64,000 nucleotides of DNA, taken from NCBI RefSeq assembly GCF_033473495.1, contig NC_088938.1, positions 3,162,001-3,226,000 of the forward strand. Direction: 5' to 3'. The notes under the pieces are model-generated. The model was not told the origin of the DNA. It searched no databases and saw nothing but the letters and a program-made list of their open reading frames with translations. The DNA comes from Cercospora beticola (taxonomy: Eukaryota; Ascomycota; Dothideomycetes; Mycosphaerellales; Mycosphaerellaceae). This document shows, piece after piece, positions 9,452-21,142 of the stretch; the first letter of the stretch is position 1; the number at the start of each line of letters is the position of its first letter. Both the position numbers and the translations under genes were made by a program.

Positions 9452-11810
9452 CTATCGACCTTCAAAGTCACTCAGATAGTCTCCGGTGGCGTTTCCGCCG
9501 TACGCGCCAAATTGCGACTGATTTTGTTGCTGCTGCATTCCTCCCATGTGGTTCATGCCCATCATGTTCATTTGATTCATGTTGTTCATGTTCATATTCA
9601 TTCCGGTCATGTTTTGATCCTGCTGACCAAAGCTGTTTTGTTCGTTTTCCGAGTAGTCCTCGTAGCCGCTGCCCGTTGCATCGAAAGAGCTGCGTCCGCT
9701 GTATGCATCCTCGTCCGGTGGCGCGCCTGAGGGTATGCTGTTCCAATCAATATGCTGTAGAGCAGGATATTGTGCAAGCAATGCTTGCGGTAGAAAGTTG
9801 CCCATGTTCAGCTCTGGTTGTACCATCATAGGCTGAGGTGCAACAAGGCCTTGCGCGACTTGTGCTGCTTGTTGTTCTTCCATGAACGCCTTCTGCCGCT
9901 CTGCCGCTTCCTCATCTAGTAGTGGCTTGATACACACTCTACCGGCCTCGGATCGGAAATGACGCCCAAGAGCATCGGCGCGCGCGAATCGTCTGCCACA
10001 ACCCCACTGCGATCCAGTCTGAAGTGTGCCTCGACACACAAACTTCTTTTCGCCGGAATGCAGGCCTTCGTGTCGTTTCCGATCATGCTGTCGTGCGAAG
10101 GCTTTTCCGCAGACTGTGCAGACGAATGGCCTCTCGTCGGTATGTGTCCGCAAATGTGACCGCAGATTGTACGCACGAGTGAAGCGTTTCGGGCACAGGT
10201 TGCATTGGAACGTGGCTGGATGCTTTTGCACACGCTTACTGTCCCCACCTGTGCTAGGCGATCGTGCCGGGTCGGCCAGATCCAGAATGTAGTCGCGCTG
10301 GTCCGAAGCATTGCTTGAGCTACGCGCGCGACCTGCCGATCCGCTCCGGCCTCGAGCAGGTGACGAGGACCGCGAGCCGTTGCGAGAATCATCGACAGCC
10401 AGCAGACTCTCACTGCCCGCTGATGGTGAGCGCCCCCGCCCTCCTAGCAATGCTGGAGAAGGAGATCGAGATCCTGCGTGCGAGTCTGATTTGGCACGCA
10501 CACGATTTGCTATAACGGATTAGTAAACGCAGACGAACGAAAAATAAACGAGGCTTACTTCGGATTGGAGGGCTCAGCGCATCTGCCGACTTCTCTATGC
10601 CCATATTCTCCGTAGGAACTCTTGAGGGAGGCGCGAAGTCGATGTTGATCTCGGGAGGACTCATATGGTCTGCCATCCCACCACCGGGACTTTGATTGTC
10701 GAGATTAGCTGCTGGAAATGCTTCTTGTCCTAAACCTGGGAACATCTCAAGGCCGCCATTCTGAGTGTTAAACTGTCCGTTCATCGTAGATGTCAGTCCA
10801 AAATTATTGTCAGCTGTGAATTGCGGCAATGTCTGTTGTGACTGTGGCATGAGATGTGGAGAGTGGCCGGGGCTGTGTCCAGGACTGTAAAACTGCTGCT
10901 GCTGCTCATTGAGATTGAAGTTCTCAAAGCCCAAACCAGTGTTAAACGTCGGATCTTGGGCAGGATTGAGCATAGGCGATGAGTGCTCAAAAGCGTCCAG
11001 CGTACCGATGTGCGGCGACGCTGCATGGTTCGAGGAGATATCCGAAAGGTTGTCTGAGGGTGTCCGCTGGTGCGATCGATATGCGCCCATGTGCTGCCAC
11101 TCATTACTTCCACCTTGGGGATACCGAGCACTCGATGGATCGAGCGACTCTGAATTCATTCGCGGTCTGTTCATTTGCTGCGCATAGCTCGCTTGCTGGA
11201 ATCGTGGGGAGGCATGTGGGCTGGGACTGCCTGACAGCCGTCTGGCTTGTTGCTCGGCGAAGAGGTGCGGTGGGGTGGGCGAATGCGACTGTGTCATGGC
11301 CGCCATAGGATCGAGCGTTTGGTTGATCGTCGTGTTGGTCCCGGGTTGCTGATTGAGCAGATCTAGACCGGAGGGATCGACGCCGTCCAGGACGTTTGGA
11401 TCGAGACTCGAGCTCGAGCCAAAGTTCGCGTCGAAGGTGGGAAAGGCGCTGCTGACGCCGTTGGGATCCTGAAAGCCTTGCGACTGCAAGTAATTGTGGT
11501 TGGACGTGTTGTTGGCCAGCGTCTGCTGTTGCGACTGATCTGGGAAGGCAGTGTAGGTGGGGGCCAGGCCGAATTGCGCCTGAGACGAGAAGTCGGTGTT
11601 GAAGGTCGGGTCGCTGAACTGGCCCGACGTTACATTCAGGCCTGTCGCGAAAGCATCGGTAGTGAGGCTGGTGTTCTGGAGGGTGGCACTGTTTGCGGCG
11701 CCGTCGAAGGATGATGCCAGAGGGGACGGGTGCGGCGATGCCGAAGTCGAGTGCCTTATATGGTTGCTCGTCTGACCCGCCGAGGGCGAGCGTCCGCGGT
11801 GTGCGTCCAT
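9452..11810 (-). CDS. CRZ1: Calcineurin-responsive C2H2 transcription factor Crz1/CrzA
   Basis: Two exons, 11810-10559 and 10509-9452, separated by a 49-nt intron (GTAAGC...TTATAG); 769 residues. The start is the ATG at 11810, because the upstream open frame lacks an ATG. The long N-terminal half is rich in Q, N, S and P and holds [17 protein letters not shown] segment near 10640 resembles the calcineurin PxIxIT docking motif. Two classical C2H2 fingers lie at about 520-540 and 548-568, followed by a third, irregular finger ([16 protein letters not shown]) and the hallmark [14 protein letters not shown]. This order is that of Crz1, the calcium/calcineurin target that enters the nucleus on dephosphorylation and activates cell-wall and ion-stress genes. 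The C-terminus ends in an unusual Met/Asn/Gln-rich tract. The upstream gene-free region is very long. Confidence 0.93.
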
Positions 11811-14800
11811 CTCTGAGCCCCGGTCGCCTAGCAATGAGGAGAGCTGGGTTCTGGTCGTCGCGGCTAGGAATAGAACAGGCGTGCTTTTGGCAGAGGTGCA
11901 GTCAGAGCCAGCACACAGCGCACAAGACCGCCGGCGCTTCTCCCGCCTCTGAAGGATTGCGGCCTAATCTGAACCTGAACTAGGATGTCACAGCTGCAGC
12001 AGCTACGCCAGCGCGCAGAAGGGACAACAGGTCGGCAAGAGGGCTGACGCGCTACTGCGATCTGTCGCGGCGTGTCGGTGGGCAGATTGGCGAGGGTCTT
12101 TGCTTGGGCGTAGTGGGCGCAGTCGGCGTGTGTGAACCTTGGATTGTGCTCGCTATGGGGCGAAGCACCTGCACCACCGCCCACAGCCTGTCGGCAGGCG
12201 CTAGGAGGGAATGTGGCCAGCCGCGAGCATCAAACGTGACCTCCGTGCGACTGCGAACGCACTGCAGAGCCTGCCATTCGCGCGCGCACTGCTGTCCTGC
12301 ATGAACTGACGTCTGACCGCTGCAATCAAGAGCACGACCAGAGGGCTTGATAGTCGTGGCTCTTCGTCATGGCCGACGGAGCTAATTTTAAACTAGCACA
12401 TTTCATCTTCACCAACATATCCGGTTTGTGAACGATAGACGACGAGCGCAATAGCAGCGAGCCAAGCCCGAACTCGGTCGCGTCGAGTCGAGTCCATCTA
12501 CAGACCGACATTTTCTCATCGCACTCGTCCCATAGTCCATCCGCCGTCACGTCTAGCGGCAGTATAGCCAGATGCCAAACACCCCACAATCACTAACCGA
12601 GTTATCCGATATCCGACCTACTCTGCTCACGCTCACGCTCACGCCAGGCAGCAACATTGCACTTCTCACAAGTCTTCACTCGTTAATGCACAACTCCATC
12701 ATGACAGCATCACGCACATGCCAGGCATTGGAGCTAGTCCCGTCTTCTCGAAGCTATGGCCCGCGCTACTCAGGAACGCTTTCGCGCTTCGTTTCATACC
12801 TCTAGCACAGCCTCCTTCCTTCCGCGAAATCCTTCGAGGCTGTGTAAGTCTCCCCTGGCCACCAGCGAAGCCGCCAGTCCCACAACGAATCAAAATTAGA
12901 AGAAATGGATACAAGCTCGCTAGTGTTGCAAGGTACAGAAGTCATTTCCGCACTTCGCTCGAGGCCAGGCACGAGGATCAGGCAGCAGTGGCTGCACAGT
13001 ACACACTTCCGTGGCTACTCGGCTTGACAATGCTCACGAGATGCGACTGACAACTGAGTGCTCCGGATGTCATGGGAAGTATAACAACGTATCTCTCCTT
13101 GGCACCAACAACATCTCCGGCAAACGCAACTCGAAACCTCCATCACGCGAGCAACGCGCAACCCTCAGCTGTTCATGGTCATGGTTCGTATCGAGTGTTG
13201 GCACATCGGTATGCAAGCTATGCTCTCACCGAAAGCTGAACCATGCTAGTACAACGACGCCACAAGCATTGGCACTGCAGTCAGGAACAGGCACTTGAGA
13301 TGAAACACGCGTTTGATGCACTGACGCGTGGCTAGTGATGCGGAAGGCTTGGGATCATCTGATGATTGCTTACTACGAGCTTGAAAGTAAGCCGAATACG
13401 GCAGACGAGTCTGCCTCAAGGAGCTGTATCGCGAGCTTCTCCCAACGCAAGAAGTCCGGCAGATTGCAGCCACCACTATTGTGAAGAGCACCACTGGCTC
13501 GACGCTCCATGTTCAGCCATCGATCTTGTGGCACGCCTCATGGTAGCCACAGTAGCCTCGAGCACACGCTCACCCAGGCTTGTCTCTCCCATCATGACGA
13601 TATGATGCTAGCGCCGGTCTACGACATTGCTCGCTGTTTACTTACCGCTGACGATCGAGCTTCGAGACTCGTGATGGCCTCACTCCTGGTACTTGTGACC
13701 TCATCCACGCCAGGACTGCTGTTCCGAATGAAAAGGCCCTTTCCACACTAGTCAATGAACACCAGCCGATGTGTGCTTCGCATTCGGCTCGGATAGCTGG
13801 CAACTTTCCGACCGGAAATCTAGATCTTGCTGGTAATAAGCACTAGAGCACACACCATCGACTTGCATGAGCCGCCAGAGCCTCCTCTTCCGAAGGAGAG
13901 TAACGGCCGGAACGAAATCTCGCTGAAGTAGACGTTCGCCATGCAAGGCCCAACAGGCCAACGGACGGAGCTTCTCATTCCGACGTTCGCCTCCGGGTAG
14001 TTGCGTCCAGGCATCTCTTGTTGGCCCTTGTATAGCGTCTCCGCCGAGCCCACACGACGTCAAGGTGAAGTCGCGGTGTCAATGACGAATAGCGTTTCTC
14101 TTCCTCATTCGGGCAGTATGGCGTGGACCGCACTTCTCTCCGCTCGCTGGAAGGCTTGTCGGCGTTTCCTGGTCTTGTGAAGACGGTGATCCGCGCGGGT
14201 TGTCATTAGCGTATCTTGGGGAAAGAGTGGCATTGGCAATGAGGTCTGATCCAGTAAGGTCGCCAATGCGGAGGTTTTACGCGGCTGACACAAGCTGGGA
14301 GTTGAGAAGTCTGACAGTGAGATAAGTGTTGAGTATAGCATTAGTCTCTACGAAGCAAAGATTTTGCATTGAGGGACTGATACAGATATTTCGCTGTGGC
14401 AATGCCGGAGTCAAGCCTTTGCAGTAAGAATATGGCCGACTCGAACGCAGGATTTCTTGGCAATGTGGTCCATTCGATTGATATGAAGAGTCTATTCTCA
14501 AGCTAAGACTAGTCAAGGCGTTCTTTCAGTTACCGTCGTAGATTGTCAACAAGAGCAACTATGACGCTTCCAGTGAAGGAAGAATCACGCCGCGTTTCAG
14601 TGCTTGACTCTATGGTTTATCATCATTTGAACGCCCTTGCCATGGCAGTAAGCAATGTATGTAGTGGATCGAGCCCGGCTGCTTCGACACAGCAGAGGCG
14701 ACGGCTTGGCCATCCCTCGACGGACCCAAAAAGTGTTGTGAACTCCTCGCATCAAGAATAAGCCCCATCGAGTTACCCGACATCTTTTCATCTCCATCAG

Positions 14801-15543
14801 CCCTGAACGAGTGTAGCAGGATGATGAGGGTGAGAGACGTCGAGCAATCGCATATCTATTGACCTTGACGAATGGACTCCTTACCTGACCTTGAATCCAA
14901 CTTGTCCCTCACCAGGAATCCCATCACCTCCTCCATCCTTTTTGCCAGCCCTCCAGCAAGCACCGTCTGAACAGAAGCGCAGACTCATATCCTCGTCTCC
15001 CCTCTTGCGAAGGGCACCTTGCGGCGGGCGTCCATCCAGGTGCGATGCCGAGTCGAGCAGCCGTCGAGATGGAGTGCGAGCGGTGAAAAGGTAGTGAAGG
15101 AGGATGGAGGTGCAGGAAGGACTGAGCCGCATGAAGATGCTTCTATGGCGGCGCTTTTCAGCTTGCCAGTGACGGAGCACTGGAGTTGTCCGGGGACTTT
15201 CTCCCAAAGCTGTGTGTACAGGACAGTAGCCCGAAGGCCACGTCGGTGTGTGAGCTTTGATTGCGATTTTTTGAGCGAGGAGTTGAGGGAAGAAAAGAGG
15301 AAGTGCGAGGCTGCAGAAATTTGGATTTTAGGCACAGCTTGGTTGGTGCCTGATGGTGCCTGAGCGCGTCTCTCCGCGTCAAGCAAGTACTTCAGGCGAG
15401 CTTCACTTTACCTGCACAGAGCAAACGGGCAGCAACGCGACAAGCCGCTGCAAGTGCGTCAATCGAAGCAAACAGTCTGTTTGGCACATAAGAGGTACTT
15501 TCTGCGCATATTGAAGAATGTATCACAACACCCACTGACCATC
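11811..15543. other. 3.7 kb gene-free region between CRZ1 and RAE1
   Basis: It lies between the divergent starts of CRZ1 (-) and RAE1 (+). ORFs up to about 130 codons exist on both strands, but none shows recognisable domains, sensible composition or splice-linked neighbours. A short GCTCAC triplication lies near 12625-12645. The region probably holds two promoters and long 5' leaders. A non-coding RNA cannot be excluded from sequence alone. Confidence 0.35.
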
Positions 15544-16759
15544 ATGGCGTCCAGAGGTTTAGCAACGTCCATATTCGCGCCGCCCGCACCACCGACAGTC
15601 TCGACGAGGCCGAAAACAGCCACCATGTCGGGTCTATTTGGCTCTGCCGCGTCGAGCAACTCCAATCCCACACAAGGCGACCTCAGCAAAGATGTTCCAG
15701 TCGCCAACCCACCCGAAGACAGCATCTCGGCGCTTCGATTCAGTCCCGCATCCGACCATTTGTCAGTCGCGAGTTGGGACAAGAAAGTGCGCATCTATGA
15801 GATCGATGCGCAGGGACAGGGGAAGGGTGTGGCCATGTTCGAGCACGAGGGACCAGTACTAGACACTTGCTGGAGCAATGTAGGCACAACACGGGCAGAA
15901 AATATTGGGCATTCCACTGACAGTGTTACAGGATGGACAAAAGGTGTTCGCCGTCGGCGCTGACAAGGCAGCGCGCATGTTGGACCTCGGTGCTGGCCAG
16001 ACATCAGGAGGAACACAAGTCGCCGCACACGATCAACCCATCAAGTGTGTAAAGGCGTTCAATGCAGGAGGAACACCCATGCTGGTGACAGGCAGCTGGG
16101 ACAAGACCATCAAATACTGGGACCTACGGCAACAACAGCCTGCCGCCACCCTCGACGCCAAGGAACGAGTCTACGCTATGGACATTCGAAACGATTCAAT
16201 GCTAGTGGTTGGGACAGCGGAACGCCAAATCCACGTCATCAACCTCTCGAACCCAACGGCATTCTTCAAGACCATGCAGAGCCCGCTGAAGTGGCAGACA
16301 AGGACGGTCAGCACCTTCATCGACGGTTCTGGGTTCGCAGTGGGCTCTATCGAAGGACGATGTGCCATTCAATACGTCGACGAGAAAGACTCTTCCAGCA
16401 ATTTCTCCTTCAAGTGCCACCGTCAGACCCCACCCGACAACCGCAATATCTCGAACGTTTACGCCGTCAACGCGATCTCGTTCCACCCTCAACACGGCAC
16501 CTTCTCCACCGCCGGCAGTGATGGCACATTCCACTTCTGGGATAAGGACGCCAAACACCGCCTGAAAGGTTACCCCGAAGTCGGCGGCACCATTTCCGCC
16601 ACAGAGTTCAACCGATCCGGAAACATCTTCGCCTACGCCGTCTCATACGATTGGAGCAAAGGCTACCAATTCAACACACCGCAAACCCCGAACAAGATCA
16701 TGCTCCATCCGGTCGTCGGGGATGAGTGTAAGCCTCGCCCAAAGACTACGAAGCGGTAG
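15544..16759 (+). CDS. RAE1: mRNA export WD40 protein RAE1/Gle2
   Basis: Two exons, 15544-15879 and 15932-16759, joined across a 52-nt intron (GTAGGC...TTACAG with CACTGACAG upstream); 387 residues. A second in-frame ATG at 15625 (MSGLFG) is a possible alternative start. The protein is a seven-bladed WD40 propeller: [82 protein letters not shown] and the final blade ending in NKIMLHPV. The sequence GRCAIQYV next to a NFSFKCHR segment is characteristic of RAE1/Gle2, which binds the GLEBS motif of a nucleoporin and takes part in poly(A)+ RNA export and the spindle checkpoint. Length agrees with the family (about 350-370). Confidence 0.95.
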
Positions 16760-17515
16760 TCTACTTCTCTGCGTTTTTGCCTCACTGCGTTTGCTTTACG
16801 ACACGAGCCCGAACCCAAGCACAAGTACTGCCCGAGCACCTTGATCGAGAACCCCGATGCACACATGCACGCACGCTTCTTGCACATATCTGGTTTCCCA
16901 CGTGCTCTACGCGCAGATCGGGTCAACGCAAGGCTAACGGGAATTCGTTGTTCCAAAGGCAACAAGTACCAGAAGAAGTAACAGTACGCATTTCGCGAGG
17001 CCAGACACTTCAGACGGAGCAGGCGAGCGTATGGAATCAGAAGACCGATTTGGGAAAATTATCAGCGCGGCGTTCTGGGGCGTTTTAATGATGGCCATGC
17101 GTAGAGCTGGGGGTACGTGTCGAGAATTGTAACATCACGAGAAGAAGAATTGAGCATGGGCGACGATAGAGCGTCGAGGACCAGAGGAAGAAGTAGATAC
17201 CACTACCACCGCCGCAAATGCAAATGCAAGGTCGTATGATGAGCGTGCTCTTCTCCCCTTTTCACATATATTCCAGGTTGGCAGGAAGCTCTACCTGCAA
17301 TGGTGAGTTACTCACTCCCACGTTAACATTATCACACATCTAATACAACACGGAAATGAACTCAGGCAGAAGAGAAAGTATTCAATTTCCTCTCGTCACC
17401 TTCCATCCTAATAACCCCCTCCCTCCCATCATCAGCGTCAAATATATACAAATGCAGGCTGATCTACATGCAAGTGCCAATCTATGACCACCTTCCCGCG
17501 ACTCGCCGGCCTAAG
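16760..17515. other. Convergent 3' region between RAE1 and BUD6
   Basis: These 756 bases contain the two 3' ends. A plus-strand ORF near 17484-17819 is antisense to the open frame that follows the BUD6 stop and is probably a shadow. Nothing else was seen. Confidence 0.3.
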
Positions 17516-17947
17516 CTACCCTGACAGCAAATCGCCCACATGCAACGAACTTCTTCGACCCAGCCAGGGACTGCGTTTACCCGGCGAAGCCGATGAAGAA
17601 GAAGTCGAAGACCTTCGCGGAACCTTCTTCCTTCGAATCCTCACACTCGAAGACGAAGGCGAAGAAGAAGATTCTCGACCATTGATATTGCCCGTCTCAA
17701 TGACAAGTTGCTGTTGTTGTTGCGCCTGCTCCTTTCTACGGAGTAAACTCGCAATCGTCGGTTCCTCGTATCGGTGCGACAGCGGGCGGGCCATGCGGGA
17801 GAAAGTATTGTTGTTATGAAGAAGTGAACCGTCATCATCGTGTCCACTACTGTGAAGTGGACCTTTGTTATGTTCTTCATCATGTTCCTCGTAGAACTCA
17901 TCGTTGTTGTCGTCGCCATAATCGTCAACCTTGACCGTCGTATCTTC
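17516..17947 (-). other. 143-codon open frame directly after the BUD6 stop codon
   Basis: Straight after the BUD6 TAG (17950-17948), the same frame continues for 143 sense codons to a TAG at 17518-17516. The conceptual sequence is protein-like: an acidic D/E/N-rich part (GDDNNDEFYEEHDEEH), then SHRYEEPTIASLLRRKEQ, a QQQQQ tract, serine tracts and a basic tail. An ATG inside it lies at 17794. It may be a C-terminal extension of Bud6 reached by readthrough or by alternative splicing, a remnant after a recent stop mutation, or a separate small exon. Which one is unknown. Confidence 0.45.
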
Positions 17948-20900
17948 CTACGATGCCGCGGCCTCGGAAGAATTTCCCACCTCTTCTTTTGCGTCCACGA
18001 ACGTTGCGCCTTCGCCGTCCGAGACTGCTTCTTTGTCTTCAGCTGGGGCTTCCAGTGAAGTAGCTCCATTGTCAGCTTCTGTGTCGGCGTCAGTTCCATC
18101 AGCAGGCTCGGCTTCGCCATTAGCTGCAGCCTCTGCGGCGGCTTCTTCTGCCGCTTGCTTCTCGGCCATGATCCGTCGCCTTTCTTCCATCATGCGACTT
18201 GCTTCTTGGCGTGCCTGTTCCTCTCTGACTTTACGCAGGCGCTCAACTTCTTCATGCCCACCGGTCTTTTTCAGCTTGCCTTCTTCGACGAAATTGCCGA
18301 GCTCACGCTGGAACTCGCCGCCTTTGCGATCCTCCAGCTCTCTTTGGCGCGCCTTCTCCGCACGCTCGATCGCTTCCAGTCGAGATTCGTGATTCGGTTG
18401 CAACGCACGAACTTCGCCGAGCACACTGTCCTTGGCTTCGTGCGGATCTGCGACGGGTTTGAGCGCAATTGTGCGTGATGTCGATCGAACTCCGGTCGAC
18501 GCAGTGGCATCTGGATTCTGCAGGTTTTGCTGCCTGGTAGCCTCCTCGACGAGCGCGAAGGTTTGCGAGGCTTTTTCGAGATCGTCCTCGAGATCTGCTG
18601 CGAGCTCCTCTTGCATGGTCAAAAGATCTCGGTCGTCACACACCACCTGCAGCTCCTTCTCCCAAATCTTTGTCCAAACAGGTTTCTCACGTCTGAGGAA
18701 TTCTTGAAGCTTCTTGAGATCGGATGTTGCAGTACTGATATCCTTGCTGACAGCTTCAAGCTGCCGAGGAAGAGGTCGGACTCCGCGACTGACCACATCC
18801 TTCCGGAGATCTTCAACAAGATCTTGAAGGTCATCGACCTTATTGACGATCTTTTCGCTGTCCGCAGATAGTGACTTCTTGCCGTTGTTGACGTACGAGC
18901 GGCCGGTGTTGTTGTCCATATCGGGAATGGCCGTATCTGCTGCAGCCTTCTTGACCTGGGTTGCTTTCGTGCGTACGGTGTTCATGGAAGCCTGCATGTC
19001 CTGGACGAAAGAATTGTATGTCTGACGAACCACGGCAAGATCACGTCGAAGACTTTGTACCTCCTTGAGCTGTCCTGTCATGTCCTTGCTACCAGTGACT
19101 GTTACACTCGCTGTTGACACGACTGGCGCGGAAGGTGGAGCTGCGGCTATGCTCGCAATCTCCTTCGCTGTTTCTTGCTGCCTGTCGGATACTCTTTGGA
19201 TCGATGATTTCTGCTCATCAACGCTGGATTTGATGTCTTCTACGACTCGTCGCAGACCACCGAGACCATCATCAAAGTGCCGTTTGACCTCGTCGAGCGC
19301 TTCGACGTTGAGGACAAGAACAGAACGTTCTTTGACATCATTCAAATCCTCGAGTTCGTGCCTGACACCCGAAATAGGATCCTGGATGTAGATCTCGGGC
19401 AAATCGACACCATTGTTGTGTGTATTCCAGGCGAATTTCTCGATGAAAGCCAGCTGGAGTCGAGCTAGACTGAGATCTCCACCATCCGGCAACATGAACT
19501 TCTTGATCTTGCTCTTGTATTGCAGAAACAACGTGAGCGGCACGCCCGGCTGAGGTGATCCCTCTGGAACATACTGAGAGGCGGGTGGGGTGTACTCCCG
19601 TCCCTGCCGTATAGATTCACGTTGGGGCCGTTTGATCGTGGGCGCACGCGAAGGGGCAATGTAATCGCCATTAGGAGCAAATGGCTCATCAATAGGGCCA
19701 TTAAGCGTTGCACTTGGCTTTTCGGTGTCAGTAAGAAACGAGGGACCAAGCTTGTCGTCAGGCGTCTTCACAATCTCGTCGTTGATGTCCTCCGCGAAAG
19801 GTTTGTTGGGTGGTTCCAAGTCATCTTGCAGCTGTGAAGAACTTTCTTCGGATATCCGCCTCACGTCATTTTCTCGATTGGGCGAGGAATCGAACTGCGT
19901 TCGCTGCGACCGGGACTTGACGCGACTGTGCATAAAACTTCCGCGTGACCGCACCGCGTTCAAAGACTCCCGCACATCTCGACCTCTATTCGGGATGGGT
20001 GAGTTTTGAGCCGGTGGAATGGCAGGGATGCCATTGATCGATGTGCCCAGATGCTTTTGTATTTGGTATGCCGAGAAACGTCTGGATGCCCTCCTCTCGA
20101 GCTCTCCGCCGCGTTGCAATGCTGACAATGCATCGTTGGCCTTTGGAGGTGGTCGCGGTGGTTCAGGAGAGGGTTCCCTTTCAGCAGCGTTGTTGGTTGG
20201 TATCGTGTCAGTTTCTGGATAAGGCGCAATGACCGGCATATTCTGCATCGTGTCGCTAGACATAGAGGAGCCCGAGGCCGTAGAGCGCGCATCTTGCTCA
20301 TTAGGCCTGTAGCGGATGCTGTTCTGCGGGCTGAGGGCGTTGCGTTTCGGTGACCGCTGTCCACCTGCCACGCTCGTGGTGCGAGGTGGCAGATCTGGTC
20401 CTGACAACTCTCCACTTCCCTGTCGTGGCGCTGTGGTCTTGCCGCTCGAAAATCTTGTGGGTATATCTTCCAGCTGTTCAGTCAAGGTCGTGCCCGAGCT
20501 CACGTTGCTCGCAGTCGACCCAGTCCTTGGGGGCCTGCTACTTGACTCGCCTCCTTCTCTTGTACCGCGCTGTCGTAACCTCTGCTGTTTCTTCTTAAGT
20601 CCGTGTAAGAGATTGATGATGATATCCCGTATGCGCGGCAGATATTTCTCCAAGCTTTGTTGGCTCGCGTCCTGGCTCAGCGTCTCTTCCAATATTGTGC
20701 GCAAGAGATCTGGTACAGGTCCCAGATCTGACGTGTCCACGCCGATGGCATTAAAAGCGCGACAAGCGATATTGAACTCATAGCCCAGGCGCACGTATAC
20801 GTCCGACACTTCGCCCTCGGTCGCGCGGCCAGTCGACCACATCGTCAGCGTCTCCAGCAACTGCTTCGTCGCGACCAGCAGATGGGTCACCGATTTCTCG

Positions 20901-21142
20901 ATCGTCGATAGCTGCTGCTGGGGCTTTTGTCTGTCCGTTAGCACCAGTGTCTTGTCACTCCGCCCATCACCTCCGCCCATTGCCTCCGCCGCCGCTCCGC
21001 TGAAAAGATATGATGCATCACCTACATTCTGTCTTGACCGACTGCTGCCCGCAGATCGTGTCGAGCCTCCGCTGCCTCGCTGCCCATTCGCGCCATCTTC
21101 AGGGCCCACAGGCATGGCCGCGGTGGGCTGTGTCCCGTTCAT
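17948..21142 (-). CDS. BUD6: Actin-interacting polarity protein Bud6/Aip3
   Basis: A single-exon gene of 1064 residues from the ATG at 21142 (MNGTQPTAAMP). The frame is open another 195 codons upstream, but that stretch looks like a leader. Near residues 70-190 lies the conserved N-terminal block (STIEKSVTHLLVATKQLLET, then LGYEFNIACRAFNAIG). The middle is disordered, rich in S, P and R. The AIP3 domain starts near residue 530 (TLFLQYKSKIKKFMLPDGGD) and continues as a coiled coil to about 900. The C-terminal part has charged coiled coil and Ala/Glu-rich tracts (ERRRIMAEKQAAEEAAAEA). Bud6 is a polarisome subunit that binds actin and formins at growing tips. It diverges from PBP1. Confidence 0.9.
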   Translation of the reverse strand: MNGTQPTAAMPVGPEDGANGQRGSGGSTRSAGSSRSRQNVGDASYLFSGAAAEAMGGGDGRSDKTLVLTDRQKPQQQLSTIEKSVTHLLVATKQLLETLTMWSTGRATEGEVSDVYVRLGYEFNIACRAFNAIGVDTSDLGPVPDLLRTILEETLSQDASQQSLEKYLPRIRDIIINLLHGLKKKQQRLRQRGTREGGESSSRPPRTGSTASNVSSGTTLTEQLEDIPTRFSSGKTTAPRQGSGELSGPDLPPRTTSVAGGQRSPKRNALSPQNSIRYRPNEQDARSTASGSSMSSDTMQNMPVIAPYPETDTIPTNNAAEREPSPEPPRPPPKANDALSALQRGGELERRASRRFSAYQIQKHLGTSINGIPAIPPAQNSPIPNRGRDVRESLNAVRSRGSFMHSRVKSRSQRTQFDSSPNRENDVRRISEESSSQLQDDLEPPNKPFAEDINDEIVKTPDDKLGPSFLTDTEKPSATLNGPIDEPFAPNGDYIAPSRAPTIKRPQRESIRQGREYTPPASQYVPEGSPQPGVPLTLFLQYKSKIKKFMLPDGGDLSLARLQLAFIEKFAWNTHNNGVDLPEIYIQDPISGVRHELEDLNDVKERSVLVLNVEALDEVKRHFDDGLGGLRRVVEDIKSSVDEQKSSIQRVSDRQQETAKEIASIAAAPPSAPVVSTASVTVTGSKDMTGQLKEVQSLRRDLAVVRQTYNSFVQDMQASMNTVRTKATQVKKAAADTAIPDMDNNTGRSYVNNGKKSLSADSEKIVNKVDDLQDLVEDLRKDVVSRGVRPLPRQLEAVSKDISTATSDLKKLQEFLRREKPVWTKIWEKELQVVCDDRDLLTMQEELAADLEDDLEKASQTFALVEEATRQQNLQNPDATASTGVRSTSRTIALKPVADPHEAKDSVLGEVRALQPNHESRLEAIERAEKARQRELEDRKGGEFQRELGNFVEEGKLKKTGGHEEVERLRKVREEQARQEASRMMEERRRIMAEKQAAEEAAAEAAANGEAEPADGTDADTEADNGATSLEAPAEDKEAVSDGEGATFVDAKEEVGNSSEAAAS

